This document shows, one piece after another, positions 62,300 through 64,000 of a stretch of DNA of 64,000 bases. Each line of letters begins with the position of its first letter. The stretch's first letter is position 1. The notes under the pieces were generated by a model, which did no database searches, was not told where the DNA came from, and saw nothing but the letters and a program-made list of their open reading frames with translations. The position numbers were made by a program, and so were the translations under genes. The stretch lies in contig JAJOZX010000943.1 in the NCBI GenBank assembly GCA_023014485.1, forward strand, positions 425,001 through 489,000, in the 5' to 3' direction. This stretch comes from Bathynomus jamesi. Its lineage: Eukaryota; Arthropoda; Malacostraca; Isopoda; Cirolanidae.

Positions 62300-63908
62300 A
62301 CAATACAAGAAATAAATAAGTCTAAATTTTTGGGGAGAGCAGTTGAAGGTTAAGCTCCCACTTTAACTGGAGAGCTAAAGAATTCTGACGTTAAGCATAA
62401 TTTAAGCATACAACGAAATTTAGAAAGATAAAAAATTAACAAAAAAAAATACTAATTTTTGTAAGGTATACACTTTTGGATGGCGACATAATGTCGGGGT
62501 GCCGACATGTACCGAGTACATTGAGTACATTTATAACATATTAAATTATTTCCGTTAATTAATTTTAGCAAGTTGTTAATTGACATATCTGATACTGAAG
62601 TAATCTAAATAGGTGATACAATTTATATAATGAAGGAGGGTTCTATAATTTAAAGGGGATTAACAACAATGTTATATATTTGTAGTTAACAGTAATTACG
62701 CCAAATTATGTCAAATATTATTAGAAGAATGGGTGGTTATTATAGTTTGAAAACCTAAAGCCAGCGATGAAGAAAACGGAGGAAAAATACAATGTACTTT
62801 CCATTGAAAGTACACGGACATTTATGATAACGTGACACATAAGTAACATAGAATTTGAATGACAATTAGGTAGAAATAGTAAGTACAAGTAATGAGGACG
62901 TGGATGACTATGTGACGTAAGCAGATAACGAACCAGTGGCCTGGCACGGAAATAATACAGTATATTATAATAACATAACATAACATAACATCTTAACGTT
63001 ATAAATTGGTAGTAGAAGCAAGAGAGAAGAGTTCAGATTGAGAGGCTCGCTTTTGGCGACGTCAACGGAATTCGAACATTCATATCAGCATTAACGAATA
63101 TCTTGCGAGAGGTAAAATAATTAAGAGAAAAAGTAAAAAGAATACACGTGGACGTATTTACATGTACGTAATCATGATCGTCAAGGGACATGTACGACTG
63201 CACAAAGTAGTGTACACATATCGGTTGTCACACAATAGGTTGTGTGCGTAATATAGACACGAGTAAACATAGATTGATAGGTTGATAGGGCATAAATAGA
63301 CAATAGGTAGATGAATGAATAAGTAGTAAAATTAATAAAGGATAGCGGTCAAGAAAGAACATGGATGTATGAATGAGTATGGTCGAATAATATTTATATT
63401 GCATAACACCAAATAGGACACAACATATAAATAATGACTTATAGAGAGTGAAGTTTTTATCATTATTAAAGAATTTACCATACATTGAATACGAAAGATA
63501 TCCACATACTAAACACGTGATTCAGTCTTCCAGATATGGAAAACGTGACGGAAATGAAGTTACTTTATGACGTCATAATGATTTACTTTGTACGTACAGT
63601 ATAAGTCATTATTGGGAGAAAGTAAAGGAGACGAATTAGAGAAACTCAGTTAAGGGACATTCGCTTTTCACAGCGAACTTCTAATGGCACAAACATGGAC
63701 ACTTCTCAACCATAGAAGTGGTAGGTCGCATGGTTGTGACATTGCTCTCTCCTGTGAAAAAGGATGTGATGGTGGTGTGAAAGTTTATTTAAAATATATT
63801 AAAAAATGAAACAGTGACAATTTCGGGATGGACTAATCAATGCAATTTAGTGGGAAGAATGATAATTATATTAATGAAATAAAAACACATCAAGGGGAAA
63901 AAAATCAT
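62300..63908. other. AT-rich DNA, no gene recognised
   Basis: About 1.6 kb without supported features, apart from a short (ATAAC)n run at about 62968-62990. Confidence 0.5.
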
Positions 63909-64000
63909 GGTGCTACTGTAGTATGCGGTCTACCTACGATTGGTTAGGTTTAATCATGATATTTTCGTTAAAACTAACGAAAATATCATGACTAAACCTA
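63909..64000. mobile_element. Palindromic MITE (copy of 42012-42226), cut by window end
   Basis: Begins GGTGCTACTGTAGTATGCGG and runs through GATTGGTTAGGTTTAATC and its palindromic partner. The right part lies outside the window. Confidence 0.9.

Overview
The window is repeat-dense, AT-rich eukaryotic DNA, almost certainly from an arthropod. The evidence is arthropod-type TTAGG telomere-like motifs, Inr (TCAKTY) plus DPE core promoters at exact spacing, and Jockey/CR1-type LINEs, Penelope-like elements (PLEs), hAT, Tc1/mariner and Tigger transposons. One LINE (about 41-43 kb) reads like LINEs common in decapod crustaceans, so a crustacean is my best guess; that part is inference. I see no ordinary intron-containing host gene. 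The only host-type coding sequences are a broken Cys-rich family member near the left end and an IER5-like (immediate early response) reading frame at 23.1-23.65 kb.

Layout. 0-7.2 kb: a palindromic MITE, then a Cys-rich protein pseudogene split by a LINE (LINE-C). 7.7-9.8 kb: a TIR element and PLE-2 debris with hammerhead-like motifs. 10.1-14.4 kb: a second, inverted LINE-C carrying a solo-LTR-like insert and a hAT. 15.9-30.7 kb: a very large inverted repeat (arms about 6.5-7 kb, spacer about 1.5 kb). 30.7-33 kb: LINE fragments and a hAT MITE. 33-37.3 kb: two PLE-1 copies in inverted orientation, both with hammerhead motifs. 38-48 kb: LINE, mariner, PLE and MITE remnants. 48-53 kb: LINE-D interrupted by a nearly complete hAT. 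55-59.7 kb: LINE-A interrupted by LINE-B. 60-64 kb: foldback elements, interstitial telomere-like repeat, tandem hairpin repeats and mostly empty AT-rich DNA.

The most unusual part is 15.9-30.7 kb. Each arm carries a compact, intronless, partly overlapping ORF set (ORF A, ORF B, ORF C, ORF D) that I do not recognise. It is preceded by a textbook Inr+DPE promoter and flanked by repeats of about 60-70 bp on both strands, and each arm has a second TATA/Inr/DPE promoter near its outer end that points outward. The arms differ by scattered substitutions, by damage that falls in different genes in each arm, and by two DNA transposons present only in the left arm; the right arm has the empty sites. 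The spacer holds the IER5-like frame with its own CRE and TATA box. This may be an undescribed large mobile element or an old DNA-virus-like insertion, but nothing I can see proves either.
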